A DNA stretch of 64,000 nt, taken from NCBI GenBank assembly GCA_947500525.1, contig CANMSH010000002.1, positions 248,001-312,000 on the forward strand. Direction: 5' to 3'. This DNA is from an uncultured Flavobacteriaceae bacterium (GTDB lineage Bacteria; Bacteroidota; Bacteroidia; Flavobacteriales; Flavobacteriaceae). Made by a program: the position numbers and the translations under genes. Positions 24,284-34,341 of this stretch are shown in pieces. The first letter of the stretch is position 1, and each line of letters starts with the position of its first letter. Under the pieces are notes generated by a model. The model was not told where the DNA came from. It ran no database searches and was given only the letters and a program-made list of their open reading frames with translations.

Positions 24284-27200
24284 CTATTGTCTAGTTTCAA
24301 TCCATTCTTTTGCGTTTACAAAAGCTTCTAACCAAGGAGAGACTTCATCTTTCCGGTCTTCTGGGTAATGTGCCCAATTCCATTGAAAAGTAGAACGTTC
24401 AATGTGTGGCATGGTTACTAAATGACGACCTGTTTTATCACAAAGCATCGCCGTATTAAAATCAGAACCGTTCGGATTGTGAGGATATTCCGCGTAAGCA
24501 TATTTTGCGCAGATATTATAATCGTTCTCATTAAGAGGAAGACTAAACTTGCCTTCTCCATGACTTATCCATACTCCGAGGGTTGTACCCGCTAAGGTAG
24601 AAAGCATTACCGAATTGTTTTTTTGAATTTTCACAGAAGTGAAAGAACTTTCATGTTTATTTGAATCATTATAGGTCATTTTGCCATGATTTTCATGTTC
24701 TGGATTGATCAAATCTAGCTCCATCCATAACTGACAACCATTACAAATCCCAATTGATAGCGTATCCTCTCGTTTAAAGAAATCATTAATTACCTTATTT
24801 GCTTTCTCGTTATATTTTATGGCACCTGCCCATCCTTTGGCAGAACCAAGTACATCCGAATTCGAAAAACCACCAACAGCCCCTAAAAACTGAATATCTT
24901 CAAGCGTTTCTCGTCCAGAAATTAAATCTGTCATATGAACATCTTTTACATCAAATCCAGCTAGATACATTGCATTCGCCATTTCGCGCTCTGAATTGGA
25001 TCCTTTTTCTCTTAAAATTGCCGCTTTAGGTCTATTCTTTTTAGTAGTAAGTATTGGTAATTTTCCAGTAAAATGATTTGGAAATGCATATTTTAAAGGT
25101 TGCACTTTGAAATTGTTATATCTGTCTTTGGCTAATCCGTTAGCGGTTTGTTTTTCATCTAATAAATAGGATGTTTTGTACCAAGTATCTCTTAATCCAT
25201 CAACCCAAAAACTAAAGTTTTCTTCACCATTATCTATATGTATGGTGTCACCCTTAGTAACAGAACCAATCTTTATATAGTCAATATTGTTAAGTGAAAG
25301 TTGTGTTTCTAAGCTTTCATTTTCTGAAGCCTGAATTACAATACCGCAATTTTCTGCGAACAATAGTTTGATACTGTCTTCTTCTTTCAAATCGGTTAGA
25401 TCAAAATTTGCTGCCAGGTTTACATCAGCAAAACACATTTCTAATAATGTAGTAATCAACCCTCCTGAGGCGACATCATGACCTGCAACAATCTGATCAT
25501 CCTTAATTAAACGCTGAATTGTATTAAAGACTGTTTTCACATAAGAGGCGTCATTAACGGTAGGCGCATTTGTACCTATTTTATTTAATACCTGTGCAAA
25601 AGAACTACCTCCTAATTGATGTTGGTCTTTAGATATGTTTATATAATAGATATCTCCTTTATTATGTTGGAGTACAGGTTCTACGACTCTTGTTATATCG
25701 TTGCAATTTGCTGCCGCAGAAATCACCACTGTTCCAGGAGAAATTACTTCTTCATTTGGATATTTTTGTTTCATTGATAAGGAATCTTTTCCTGTAGGTA
25801 CGTTAATCCCTAAATCAATTGCAAATTCTGAAACCGCTTTTACAGCTTCGTACAAGCGAGCATCTTCACCTTCATTTTTACAAGGCCACATCCAATTGGC
25901 AGATAATGAGACCGATTGCAATCCATCTTTAAGCGGAGCCCATATGATATTTGTAAGGGCTTCGGTGATCGCATTTTTACTTCCTGCAGTAGGGTCTATG
26001 AGCCCTGAAATAGGGGAGTGACCAATAGAAGTTGCTATACCTTCTTTACCTTTATAATCTAAGGCCATTACACCAACATTATTTAACGGAATCTGTAGAG
26101 GGCCTACACATTGTTGCTTCGCTACTTTTCCACCAACACAACGATCAACTTTATTAGTTAGCCAGTCTTTACAAGCTACAGCTTCGAGTTGTAATACTTG
26201 ATTTAAATAATCGGATACATTCTCAATATTATAAGAGAGTTTAGCATAGTTTCTTTTAACGGTAATATCATTCATTATCGTTTTGGGCGAACTACCAAAC
26301 ATGTCTTCTAAAGCCAAATCCATTGGTTTTTCTGAAGTTGTCTGCGATTCGAATGTAAAGCGCTTATTTCCAGTTACATTACCAACTGTGTAAATTGGAG
26401 AACGCTCACGTTCAGAAATTTTACGTAGCGTCTCCATATGACTGGCTCCAATAACCAATCCCATTCGCTCTTGAGATTCATTACCAATGATTTCTTTCGC
26501 AGATAATGTAGGATCGCCAACGGGAAGGGCATCTAAATTAATATGTCCTCCAGTATCTTCAACAAGCTCACTCAGACAATTTAAATGCCCACCGGCTCCA
26601 TGATCGTGAATCGAAACGATTGGATTTTCTTCACTCTCTACCATACCTCGGATGGCGTTTGCAGCTCTTTTTTGCATTTCGGGGTTGGAACGTTGCACAG
26701 CATTTAATTCAATACCTGAAGCGAATGCCCCTGTGTCAGCACTCGAAACCGCGGCTCCACCCATTCCTATACGATAGTTTTCTCCACCAAGAATAACAAT
26801 TTTGTCACTTTCTTTAGGAGTGTCTTTTAAGGCTTGATTTGCCTTGCCATACCCGATACCACCAGCTTGCATAATTACTTTATCGAAACCTAATTTACGT
26901 GCTTCTTCTTCGTGTTCGAATGTAAGTACCGACCCACAAATTAGTGGTTGGCCAAATTTATTTCCGAAATCTGAGGCACCATTACTTGCTTTGATCAATA
27001 TATCCATTGGGGTCTGATACAACCATTTTCGAGCTTCAAAAGAGTTTTCCCAAGGTCTATTTTCTTCTAATCGAGAATACGATGTCATATAAACTGCAGT
27101 TCCAGCTAATGGTAGCGAACCTTTTCCGCCCGCTAAACGGTCTCTAATTTCTCCTCCAGATCCCGTAGCTGCTCCGTTAAACGGTTCTACTGTAGTAGGG

Positions 27201-27952
27201 AAATTATGAGTTTCGGCCTTCAAAGAAATTACAGACTCGTAGTTTTTAATATCATAGAAATCAGGTTTATCAGCAGTCTTTGGAGCAAATTGTTCAACTG
27301 TTGGGCCTTTTATGAAAGCGACATTATCTTTATAAGCAGAAACAATATCGTTTGGATGTTGCTTCGATGTTTCTTTAATTAGTTTAAAAAGGGAAGTTGG
27401 TTTTTCTACACCATCAATAATAAATGTGCCATTAAATATTTTATGCCTGCAATGTTCGCTGTTCACTTGAGAGAATCCGAAAACTTCAGAATCGGTCAAT
27501 AAACGACCAATCTTTTTTGAGACCGTTTCTAAATACTGAACTTCTTCATGGCTAAGTGATAACCCTTCTTGTTCATTATAGGCTGCAATATCTTCGATAG
27601 CTAAAATAGATTCAGGTTCAATATGTATAGTAAACGAATCTTGATTTAAGCCATTGAATTTTTCAGAAATCATAGGGTCAAAATCCGATGATTCTTTAGA
27701 GCATGCATTGAATGCTTCAATTCTTGTAATGCCTTGTATTCCCATATTTTGGGTAATTTCAACCGCATTAGTACTCCAAGGTGTGATCATGGCGGCACGA
27801 GGACCAATAAAAAAAGCGTCTAAAGACGCTGCGTTAATTTTTGGTTGATTGCCAAAAAGCCAATGTAATTTTGAGGTTGTCTCAGGCGTTAATTCTTTTG
27901 TTGCTTGAACAGCAAATACCTTGCTGTTTTGGTTTCCGAAGAAATGGATCAT
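24284..27952 (-). CDS. purL: Phosphoribosylformylglycinamidine synthase, large fused form
   Basis: This enzyme converts FGAR to FGAM in purine synthesis using glutamine and ATP. The 1222-residue length is that of the single-chain form with PurS-like, synthetase and PurQ-like glutaminase parts. Visible motifs are NSEHCRHKIFNG, LKAETHNFPTTVEPFNGAATGSGGEIRD, a second synthetase half (GGKVAKQQCVGPLQIP), and the C-terminal amidotransferase with GICNGCQ nucleophile and PHIERS near the end. It lies alone between the GIN gene and an unknown secreted protein. Confidence 0.97.
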   Translation of the reverse strand: MIHFFGNQNSKVFAVQATKELTPETTSKLHWLFGNQPKINAASLDAFFIGPRAAMITPWSTNAVEITQNMGIQGITRIEAFNACSKESSDFDPMISEKFNGLNQDSFTIHIEPESILAIEDIAAYNEQEGLSLSHEEVQYLETVSKKIGRLLTDSEVFGFSQVNSEHCRHKIFNGTFIIDGVEKPTSLFKLIKETSKQHPNDIVSAYKDNVAFIKGPTVEQFAPKTADKPDFYDIKNYESVISLKAETHNFPTTVEPFNGAATGSGGEIRDRLAGGKGSLPLAGTAVYMTSYSRLEENRPWENSFEARKWLYQTPMDILIKASNGASDFGNKFGQPLICGSVLTFEHEEEARKLGFDKVIMQAGGIGYGKANQALKDTPKESDKIVILGGENYRIGMGGAAVSSADTGAFASGIELNAVQRSNPEMQKRAANAIRGMVESEENPIVSIHDHGAGGHLNCLSELVEDTGGHINLDALPVGDPTLSAKEIIGNESQERMGLVIGASHMETLRKISERERSPIYTVGNVTGNKRFTFESQTTSEKPMDLALEDMFGSSPKTIMNDITVKRNYAKLSYNIENVSDYLNQVLQLEAVACKDWLTNKVDRCVGGKVAKQQCVGPLQIPLNNVGVMALDYKGKEGIATSIGHSPISGLIDPTAGSKNAITEALTNIIWAPLKDGLQSVSLSANWMWPCKNEGEDARLYEAVKAVSEFAIDLGINVPTGKDSLSMKQKYPNEEVISPGTVVISAAANCNDITRVVEPVLQHNKGDIYYINISKDQHQLGGSSFAQVLNKIGTNAPTVNDASYVKTVFNTIQRLIKDDQIVAGHDVASGGLITTLLEMCFADVNLAANFDLTDLKEEDSIKLLFAENCGIVIQASENESLETQLSLNNIDYIKIGSVTKGDTIHIDNGEENFSFWVDGLRDTWYKTSYLLDEKQTANGLAKDRYNNFKVQPLKYAFPNHFTGKLPILTTKKNRPKAAILREKGSNSEREMANAMYLAGFDVKDVHMTDLISGRETLEDIQFLGAVGGFSNSDVLGSAKGWAGAIKYNEKANKVINDFFKREDTLSIGICNGCQLWMELDLINPEHENHGKMTYNDSNKHESSFTSVKIQKNNSVMLSTLAGTTLGVWISHGEGKFSLPLNENDYNICAKYAYAEYPHNPNGSDFNTAMLCDKTGRHLVTMPHIERSTFQWNWAHYPEDRKDEVSPWLEAFVNAKEWIETRQ

Positions 27953-28040
27953 TTACTGCTATTTAATAGTTATTATTAAGCCAGTAAATTTACTCATTCT
28001 TCTCATAAAAGAATCAGATATGTTGATAAGATTGCAAAAA

Positions 28041-28625
28041 TTATTTAGTCACCGCGGCAAATCCAACAGGCTTCCCATTAAAATGAATTTTGCCGTATGT
28101 AAAATTTGAATGTACCGGAAAATCAATATAATAGGTCCCTTGCTTCCCTTTGAAAGTAATACTTTTAAGCGCTTTTATCGCTGATTTAGTATTTTTCTTT
28201 TTACGACCAAAAATGTTTGGCTTGTATGTTTTTGCTTCCAAGTTGGTATATCCTTCTACAGGAGTCTCCCTAAATTTGTTGTAATTTTCATTCACCGCTT
28301 TTGATTTCAAATAGATTTTTTTGTCAGCTCGGTAATATGAAACTTCATTAGGTCGTATGCGTAGTTTATTGTCGTCATCAAATAAGATAAAGTCGTCAAA
28401 GTCTAAAGAAGTGTTCTTCGCACTTTTCGGAGTAATCGTAATTTGAACGGTAAGTGCCTTTAATTCTTTATTCTCATATCTATATGGCTGTACCCATAAT
28501 GATCTATTAAGTACGGATTTTCCAACAGAAATCGTTAGGTTATCGTCGGTTTGTGAATGTATTTCATTAGTTGGAACAAATGCAACTAAAAAGATAAGAA
28601 ATACGATGTAGGCTGATTTTTTCAT
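28041..28625 (-). CDS. Exported protein of unknown function
   Basis: I do not recognise a family. The ATG at 28625 is preferred because it gives a clean signal peptide (MKKSAYIVFLIFLVAFVP, cleavage near EIHS); an upstream ATG at 28682 would place 19 extra residues before it. The mature part (~170 residues) is predicted beta-rich and basic, with a FDDFILFDDD segment, a KPNIFGRKKK basic patch, and a C-terminal GTYYIDFPVHSNFTYGKIHFNGK. It is probably periplasmic. It lies between purL and the RsmB-like gene, with no sign of functional linkage. Confidence 0.65.
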   Translation of the reverse strand: MKKSAYIVFLIFLVAFVPTNEIHSQTDDNLTISVGKSVLNRSLWVQPYRYENKELKALTVQITITPKSAKNTSLDFDDFILFDDDNKLRIRPNEVSYYRADKKIYLKSKAVNENYNKFRETPVEGYTNLEAKTYKPNIFGRKKKNTKSAIKALKSITFKGKQGTYYIDFPVHSNFTYGKIHFNGKPVGFAAVTK

Positions 28626-28739
28626 TTTATTATTTGCTATTTTGTTCATAAACAAGTCTATGAACACCATAAGAACGCACAAACCTTGCCATAAATTGTT
28701 TAGGCCTATATTGAGATGGAGATGTTTTCGTATTGTTTT

Positions 28740-29945
28740 TTACTTTACACGTTCTATCAAGGCCATATAAAAGCCATCAAAACCACTTACTGAAGGAAGA
28801 ATTTTTTGTTCTGAAATAAATTTAAATCCTTCGTTATGTTTTAGAAATTTTTCAACTTGTTTTTCATTTTCGGATGGTAAAATAGAACAGGTGGCGTAGA
28901 CTAATTTACCACCTACCTTGAGCATTTGAGAATATTTACTCAATATTTCGGCTTGAGTTTCTTTAATTGTATCAATAAATTCAGGTTGCAATTTCCACTT
29001 TGCTCCTGGGTTTCTCTTCAACACACCTAAACCACTGCAAGGGGCATCAATTAAAACTCTATCGGCCTTATTATACAGTTTCTTGATCACTTTTGTAGAG
29101 TCAATATGACGAGGTTCAATATTATGTGCACCAGCTCGTTTAGCCCTACGTTTTAATTCTTTTAATTTATTGGCATAAATATCTAAGGCAATTATTTGAC
29201 CTTTGTTTTCCATTAAAGCGGCTAAATGCAGGGTTTTTCCTCCAGCACCTGCACAGGTATCTACCACACGCATGCCTGGAGTTACCTGAAGATAATCAGC
29301 CACTAGTTGAGAAGAAGCGTCTTGAACTTCAAAAAAACCATTTTTAAAGGCGTCTGTTCTAAACACACTTTTACGCTCAATCAAGCGCAGTGCATTTTCA
29401 CATCCTTTGATGGTCTCTGTCTCAATACTATTTTCGAGCAATACTTTTTTGAGATTTGTTTTATTCGTTTTAAGAGTATTTGTCCTTAGCACGACAGAAG
29501 CTTGTTCATTTAGCGCTGATAATTCGATATCCCATTGACTACCTAGTTCTTTTGCTCCTAAAGCATCCATCCAATCAGGAATTGATTCTTTAAAAACCCG
29601 TTGATCTTGTAATTCATCAAACTTTCCTTTGATTCGCCTCACAGGCGTGTCGACAAATTGTTTCCAATCAGGTAATTGAATACCTTTCAATGTTGCCCAA
29701 ACGGAAAATATTTTCCAAAGATTTTCTTGAGAATAATGGTCTTTTGTCCCAGCAATCTCATTATACAAACGTTTCCATCTTACGCAATCGTAGATTGTTT
29801 CGGCTATGAATTTTCTGTCGCGCGCACCCCAGCGAGCATCACGTTTAAGTGTTTTTTCAACAACTTTATCGGCATATAAGCCATCATTGAAAATATAATT
29901 CAATGAATCAATTACCGCTAAAACTAAATTTCTATGTAAACGCAT
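28740..29945 (-). CDS. RsmB-like 16S rRNA (cytosine-5) methyltransferase
   Basis: The 401-residue protein has the NOL1/NOP2/Sun fold: SAM-binding DTCAGAGGKTLHLA, then DAPCSGLGVLKRNPGAKW with one catalytic Cys, and YATCSILPSENEKQ with the other. The N-terminal part resembles the NusB-like RNA-binding region of RsmB (KTLKRDARWGARDRKFIAETIYDCVRW). The likely reaction is m5C formation in rRNA; the exact position is not provable from sequence. The TIGR02757 gene lies 33 bases upstream on the same strand. Confidence 0.88.
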   Translation of the reverse strand: MRLHRNLVLAVIDSLNYIFNDGLYADKVVEKTLKRDARWGARDRKFIAETIYDCVRWKRLYNEIAGTKDHYSQENLWKIFSVWATLKGIQLPDWKQFVDTPVRRIKGKFDELQDQRVFKESIPDWMDALGAKELGSQWDIELSALNEQASVVLRTNTLKTNKTNLKKVLLENSIETETIKGCENALRLIERKSVFRTDAFKNGFFEVQDASSQLVADYLQVTPGMRVVDTCAGAGGKTLHLAALMENKGQIIALDIYANKLKELKRRAKRAGAHNIEPRHIDSTKVIKKLYNKADRVLIDAPCSGLGVLKRNPGAKWKLQPEFIDTIKETQAEILSKYSQMLKVGGKLVYATCSILPSENEKQVEKFLKHNEGFKFISEQKILPSVSGFDGFYMALIERVK

Positions 29946-29978
29946 CCAAAAATATTAAGGCTGCAAAGGTAGCTAATA

Positions 29979-30749
29979 TTAAAACTTCTCGAAAACTCCT
30001 AGACCAAATAATGCAAAATCATATTTTACGGGATCTGTGATGTCTAATTTGCGCAAATTTGTGTCTAGTTCGAGTAAAGCTTTGGCATCATTTTGTTTCC
30101 TCTTGAGTAGCCCTAATTTGCGCGCTACGTTACCAGAGTGAACATCTAAAGGGCAAGATAACTCTGCGGGAGAGATGTTGTTCCAGATACCAAAGTCAAC
30201 ACCGGCATTATCTTTACGTACCATCCATCGCAAAAACATGTTTATTCGTTTAGCAGCTGATCCTTTTTGAGGATCCGAAACGTGTTTTTTAGTTCTTAAA
30301 GGATGGTTTATTTCAAAGAAAATATTCTTAAAAAGATGAATGCGATTTTGTAAAGAATTAGTCTTATTTTTAACAGTAAATAATTCTTCTAATCCATTGT
30401 AATTCAAATAAATGTTTTTAATTGATTCAATGAAAAATTTAATATCAATTTCATTGAATGTACGATGAACGAAACCATCAAATCTTTCGAGATGATCCTC
30501 AGTATGATTTAAAATGAAGTCGTATGGAGATTCACCCATTAATTCCATCATTTTAGTAGCATTCTTGATAATCATCTTACGGTTTCCCCAAGCAATTGTT
30601 GCAGTTAAAAATGCGGCAATTTCAATGTCTTCTTTAAGCTTGAATTGATGTGGAATTTGTATTGGATCTGATGCAATAAACTTTGGATTGTTATATTCAA
30701 CAACTTTTGCATCTAAGAATTCTTTTAGTTCAATTTGAGTCATATCCAT
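29979..30749 (-). CDS. TIGR02757 (DUF2400) family protein
   Basis: This 256-residue protein matches a conserved Bacteroidota family of unknown role with a distant helix-hairpin-helix DNA-glycosylase-like fold. Recognisable features are the ATIAWGNRKMIIKNATKMMELMG region, LRWMVRKD, and the C-terminal CPLDVHSGNVARKLGLLKR segment ending in FALFGLGVF. There is no visible glycosylase catalytic residue assignment. The start overlaps the end of the ICMT-like gene by 10 bases, implying translational coupling with the upstream membrane methyltransferase. Confidence 0.85.
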   Translation of the reverse strand: MDMTQIELKEFLDAKVVEYNNPKFIASDPIQIPHQFKLKEDIEIAAFLTATIAWGNRKMIIKNATKMMELMGESPYDFILNHTEDHLERFDGFVHRTFNEIDIKFFIESIKNIYLNYNGLEELFTVKNKTNSLQNRIHLFKNIFFEINHPLRTKKHVSDPQKGSAAKRINMFLRWMVRKDNAGVDFGIWNNISPAELSCPLDVHSGNVARKLGLLKRKQNDAKALLELDTNLRKLDITDPVKYDFALFGLGVFEKF

Positions 30750-31192
30750 CGTCTCACCTTTTTACAATAATTGGTGTATTCTTCGCCAAATAATTTAATT
30801 AAAGCTTCTTCTTCTGGTTGGATCTGAAAAGTAGTAATATACCAGATATAAAGTACAAGAATTGGTAGAGTATATAGATTACCTAATCGAACGAAAAATG
30901 CTATTAGTATGAACAGCATACCAAGATACATTGGATTCCTAGATATTTTATAAATACCAACAACTACAAGCTTTGAAGCTTTATGAGGTTGCATTGGGTC
31001 GACGGTAGTTTGGGCTCTCCGAAACGCATATACAGCTAAAATTCCAATGCATATACCCATAGCGAAAAACAAATAGCTAGTATTCTTTTGCGAAGCAAAA
31101 TTAAGGTGATTTCCAGTGACTATTCTGGAAACGCAATACATAAGCAATGCAAAAAGAAGTACTTGAAAAACGGGAGGAATTTTGAGTTTCAT
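30740..31192 (-). CDS. Isoprenylcysteine methyltransferase-like membrane protein
   Basis: This 150-residue protein has four hydrophobic segments and the C-terminal ICMT/phospholipid-methyltransferase signature: GIYKISRNPMYLGML (SAM-binding RHPxY-like), then the EEALIKLFGEEYTNYCKKVRRWI end. Relatives methylate lipids or prenylated thiols; the substrate here is not known. It overlaps the TIGR02757 gene by 10 bases. Confidence 0.8.
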   Translation of the reverse strand: MKLKIPPVFQVLLFALLMYCVSRIVTGNHLNFASQKNTSYLFFAMGICIGILAVYAFRRAQTTVDPMQPHKASKLVVVGIYKISRNPMYLGMLFILIAFFVRLGNLYTLPILVLYIWYITTFQIQPEEEALIKLFGEEYTNYCKKVRRWI

Positions 31193-31197
31193 AAGAT

Positions 31198-33240
31198 TTA
31201 ATTGAAGCTAAACGAAACTGGCTTTTTCAAATTGGTATTTTTTTGATACAATAGTTTCCCTTTTTGATCAAGAATTTTAATAGTGGTGAGTTTGTCATTT
31301 CGGGTTACTTCAATATCAAAATCTTGTCCGAAAGCCTTAATTTTACGTAGTGCCATGTTGTTCCATCCTGTAGGTAGCCTTGGAATCATACTAAAACTTT
31401 TTAATCCAGTAGGATTGATGCCAAACAACCCTTCAATGAATACACGACAGTATAAACCGCTTTCGGCTGATAAATGAGCCATATTACCTTCTGGATATGC
31501 TTCAACAACATAAGGTACACGATCTTCTAACAACCGTTTATTCGAAAATTGCTCTAATTTTTGCAAAGACTGATCGGTCGCACCTGATAAGAAGGTACCT
31601 CTTAAGGCATATAAGGTGCCTCTATCCCAAAAAATAGTGGATATAGCCTTGTTGGGATTGTTTTTTTCAACATGAACACCGTTTTCTGTCCATAAGCGGT
31701 CAAATAACGCAGTAATAGTAGCATCCTTTCGGTTATTTAGACCAACAACTAAGGGAAGACAAACCCAATGCCTTAAGGCGGTATGTTCTTTATAATACTT
31801 ATAGGTATTTAAACCTTCAATTTGGGCACCAAAGTAGGCATCAATATTTTTTGCTAAAATAGCAGCTTCTTTAGTGTATCCATTTGTTATTCGTTTTGAT
31901 TTTCGTAATGATTTACCTAAATCAGACGCATGGTTTAACGCTCCATAATACAACGAAGACGTAGCTAAATTGGCACTGCCTGTTTCTACGCGATTCTCCA
32001 TTTCATCAGACTCTGATTTAACTACTCCAGATTCATTTAATTGTCTTTTACAGTATTCTAGAGACCAACTTATTAACGGCCATAAATCATTCGCAATTTT
32101 CTTATCTCCTAGAGCCAGAGCGAATTGACTTGCTCCATAAGCAATCATTGCTGCATCCCCTCGGTCTAATGGAGCAGGAGGTGGCAATCCTTCAACTTCA
32201 AAGGCATAAGGCAATTTTGTATATTCTTTATTCATTTTAGTTGCAAAGGCTTTGTAAGCGTTAACCGCGGATATATTACCAGTATCATACCCTAAATAAG
32301 GAAAGAATGGGCTCACATATTCAGCTTGATCGTTTGCCCAAATACCCACGTAATACCTTCCACCACCTGGAGAATGAATTAAACCCAATTTAGAGTCATA
32401 GATACTCTCTGAAGCACGAATCTTGGAAAACTCGAACAACGTATTTAGAGTTGGGTTTGGTGTTTCCAAGATTAATGAACTTGACATCTTTCTTAAAAAA
32501 AGCTCTCGCCCTGCAATTGATTTTTGTATTTCCTGACTCGGGAAGGCCTCATCATTGAGTTTGGACATTATTCTTATAGAAAAAGTAATCGATTGGTTTG
32601 GTTCTATAATTGCCTTACTTGGTGCATTAGACTGAACTACAGTAGTAAATTTACCAGAGGCACCCATATCTTCATGTTTTAAAGAAGTATTCGTTGCATT
32701 TATAGAAATAGCATTTGCCGTAGTATTGGTAAGTGTTAATTGCTCAATAAATAACCGTTCAGAAGGAGAAGGTAAGAATGTGCGTTTTAATTGTAGTCCT
32801 GAGGAGGATGGTAAGTGTTCAAAATGAATCATTCCGTTAATGATAACATTTTTTAATTTTCCAGGAAAGAAACGTTTATTGTTAATAAAAACTTTAGGCA
32901 CAATAGCATCGCTAAATGTATTTTTAACGTAGGATCTGTATACAAACCAACTCGGATCATTTTCTCCTAAAAAGGGGTGTAATTGTGGGAAAAATACTTG
33001 TCTGTTAATGGTCAATGTTGCAGCAGAATCAATTACATAGCTTACAATACCAGCTACCTTTTTGCCATCCATTTCAATATTATCTTCATACGGTAGTTGT
33101 TGACTTTTCAGGGCGTCAAACTTAATAGATGTCTTTGAGGTTATTTCCCAATGATTATTGGGCAATTTTTGACCCGAAATTGAGAAACTGGTCAGAAAAA
33201 AAAGAATTACTATGTAATTTTTTACGTTTATTTTCATCAC
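31198..33240 (-). CDS. Secreted six-hairpin glycosidase-like protein
   Basis: The 680-residue protein has a signal peptide (NYIVILFFLTSFSISG), an N-terminal beta-sandwich, and an (alpha/alpha)6 toroid. Markers include RGDAAMIAYGASQFALALGD, ESDEMENRVETGSANLATSS with acidic candidate catalytic residues, YVVEAYPEGNMAHLSAESGLYCR, and a C-terminal beta domain (FSMIPRLPTGW) like those of GH78/GH95-type enzymes. It probably acts on an extracellular or periplasmic glycan. I cannot place it in one GH family. It heads or joins a minus-strand set with the Gfo oxidoreductase and SGNH hydrolase, separated by 4-11 bases. Confidence 0.78.
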   Translation of the reverse strand: MMKINVKNYIVILFFLTSFSISGQKLPNNHWEITSKTSIKFDALKSQQLPYEDNIEMDGKKVAGIVSYVIDSAATLTINRQVFFPQLHPFLGENDPSWFVYRSYVKNTFSDAIVPKVFINNKRFFPGKLKNVIINGMIHFEHLPSSSGLQLKRTFLPSPSERLFIEQLTLTNTTANAISINATNTSLKHEDMGASGKFTTVVQSNAPSKAIIEPNQSITFSIRIMSKLNDEAFPSQEIQKSIAGRELFLRKMSSSLILETPNPTLNTLFEFSKIRASESIYDSKLGLIHSPGGGRYYVGIWANDQAEYVSPFFPYLGYDTGNISAVNAYKAFATKMNKEYTKLPYAFEVEGLPPPAPLDRGDAAMIAYGASQFALALGDKKIANDLWPLISWSLEYCKRQLNESGVVKSESDEMENRVETGSANLATSSLYYGALNHASDLGKSLRKSKRITNGYTKEAAILAKNIDAYFGAQIEGLNTYKYYKEHTALRHWVCLPLVVGLNNRKDATITALFDRLWTENGVHVEKNNPNKAISTIFWDRGTLYALRGTFLSGATDQSLQKLEQFSNKRLLEDRVPYVVEAYPEGNMAHLSAESGLYCRVFIEGLFGINPTGLKSFSMIPRLPTGWNNMALRKIKAFGQDFDIEVTRNDKLTTIKILDQKGKLLYQKNTNLKKPVSFSFN

Positions 33241-33251
33241 TTAGTTTTTGT

Positions 33252-34337
33252 TTAGAGAGTAATTCGTTGACTATTATTTGCAGCTGATTTAAAAATTGCT
33301 TCTACCACCTTTATATCTTTCATGCCTTCTTCGCCAGGAACTAAGGGTTTCGTTTTTCGCATGATCGCTAAGGAATTGTCGTCCATTTGTTTTGCTTGCT
33401 GATTTCCTTTAAACGGTGATAGAATTTTACCATCGCTAGTCGTGCCTTGAACGCCTGTATATGATTGCATCGGGCTTAGTTGGTACCAACCTTTTTCGCA
33501 ATCGACTTTTAGCGTATTAATATTTGCTCCAAAGGTCGTCTTACAAGATGCTGATATACCTTCTGGAAATTGAAGATCAAATGTTGTTGTTTCGTCGGCA
33601 ATAAAGATTGATTTTCTATCACTATATTGTCTTGCCGAAACTGATATTGGTTCCATGCCAGTGACATATCTAGCGGCATTTAAGGCATAGACACCCATGT
33701 CGAACATCGCTCCACCACCTAATTCTTTATGAAGACGCCAATTGGTGAGATCATTAGGATTGCTATAAAATCCAGCCTCGGTGTAAAGTGACTTTATAGA
33801 ACCATAAGGCTTAGAATTACGCCACTTTATAATTTGTTGTGTGACGGGTTCATGTTGCATTCGATAACCAATTGTGAGTTGCACCTTGTTCTTTGCGCAA
33901 GCCTCAATCATTTGCTGGCATTCAAGTACATTCATAGCCATTGGTTTTTCACACCACACATGTTTTCCCGCATTTGCGCCAATAATGGTATATTTTTTAT
34001 GCAACGCGTTTGGTAAAACGATATATACAATGTCAATATCATCGTTGTTCGAAATTTGATGCATATTTTCATAGTTATAAACATTCTTTTCGTCAATACC
34101 ATATTTTTGACGCCAAACAGGTATTTTTTCTGGTGAACCTGTAACAATTCCTTTGAGTTCGCAATGTTCTGTAAGCTGCAAAGCTGGAGCCAGTAAATCT
34201 CGACTGTAGTACCCTAAACCAACTAAGGCAACACCTAATTTTTTCTTTTTGTTAGTGCTGATTAGATTACAAGCAGGAAGTACACTAATCGCTGTGAGAA
34301 GTCCGGCCTTTTTTATGAATGTTCTTCTATTGCTCAT
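33252..34337 (-). CDS. Tat-exported Gfo/Idh/MocA oxidoreductase
   Basis: This 361-residue NAD(P)-dependent sugar oxidoreductase or glycosidase-like enzyme has a twin-arginine-type signal (SNRRTFIKKAGLLTAISVLPACN). The Cys after LPA could be lipidated. The Rossmann GLGYYSRD follows, then VWCEKPMA with the usual Lys-Pro, and GGGAMFDMGVYALNAARY with catalytic Asp and Tyr-like residues. Export with a tightly bound cofactor is typical of glucose-fructose oxidoreductase-like members. It lies between the glycosidase-like gene and the SGNH gene. Confidence 0.88.
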   Translation of the reverse strand: MSNRRTFIKKAGLLTAISVLPACNLISTNKKKKLGVALVGLGYYSRDLLAPALQLTEHCELKGIVTGSPEKIPVWRQKYGIDEKNVYNYENMHQISNNDDIDIVYIVLPNALHKKYTIIGANAGKHVWCEKPMAMNVLECQQMIEACAKNKVQLTIGYRMQHEPVTQQIIKWRNSKPYGSIKSLYTEAGFYSNPNDLTNWRLHKELGGGAMFDMGVYALNAARYVTGMEPISVSARQYSDRKSIFIADETTTFDLQFPEGISASCKTTFGANINTLKVDCEKGWYQLSPMQSYTGVQGTTSDGKILSPFKGNQQAKQMDDNSLAIMRKTKPLVPGEEGMKDIKVVEAIFKSAANNSQRITL

Positions 34338-34341
34338 AATG

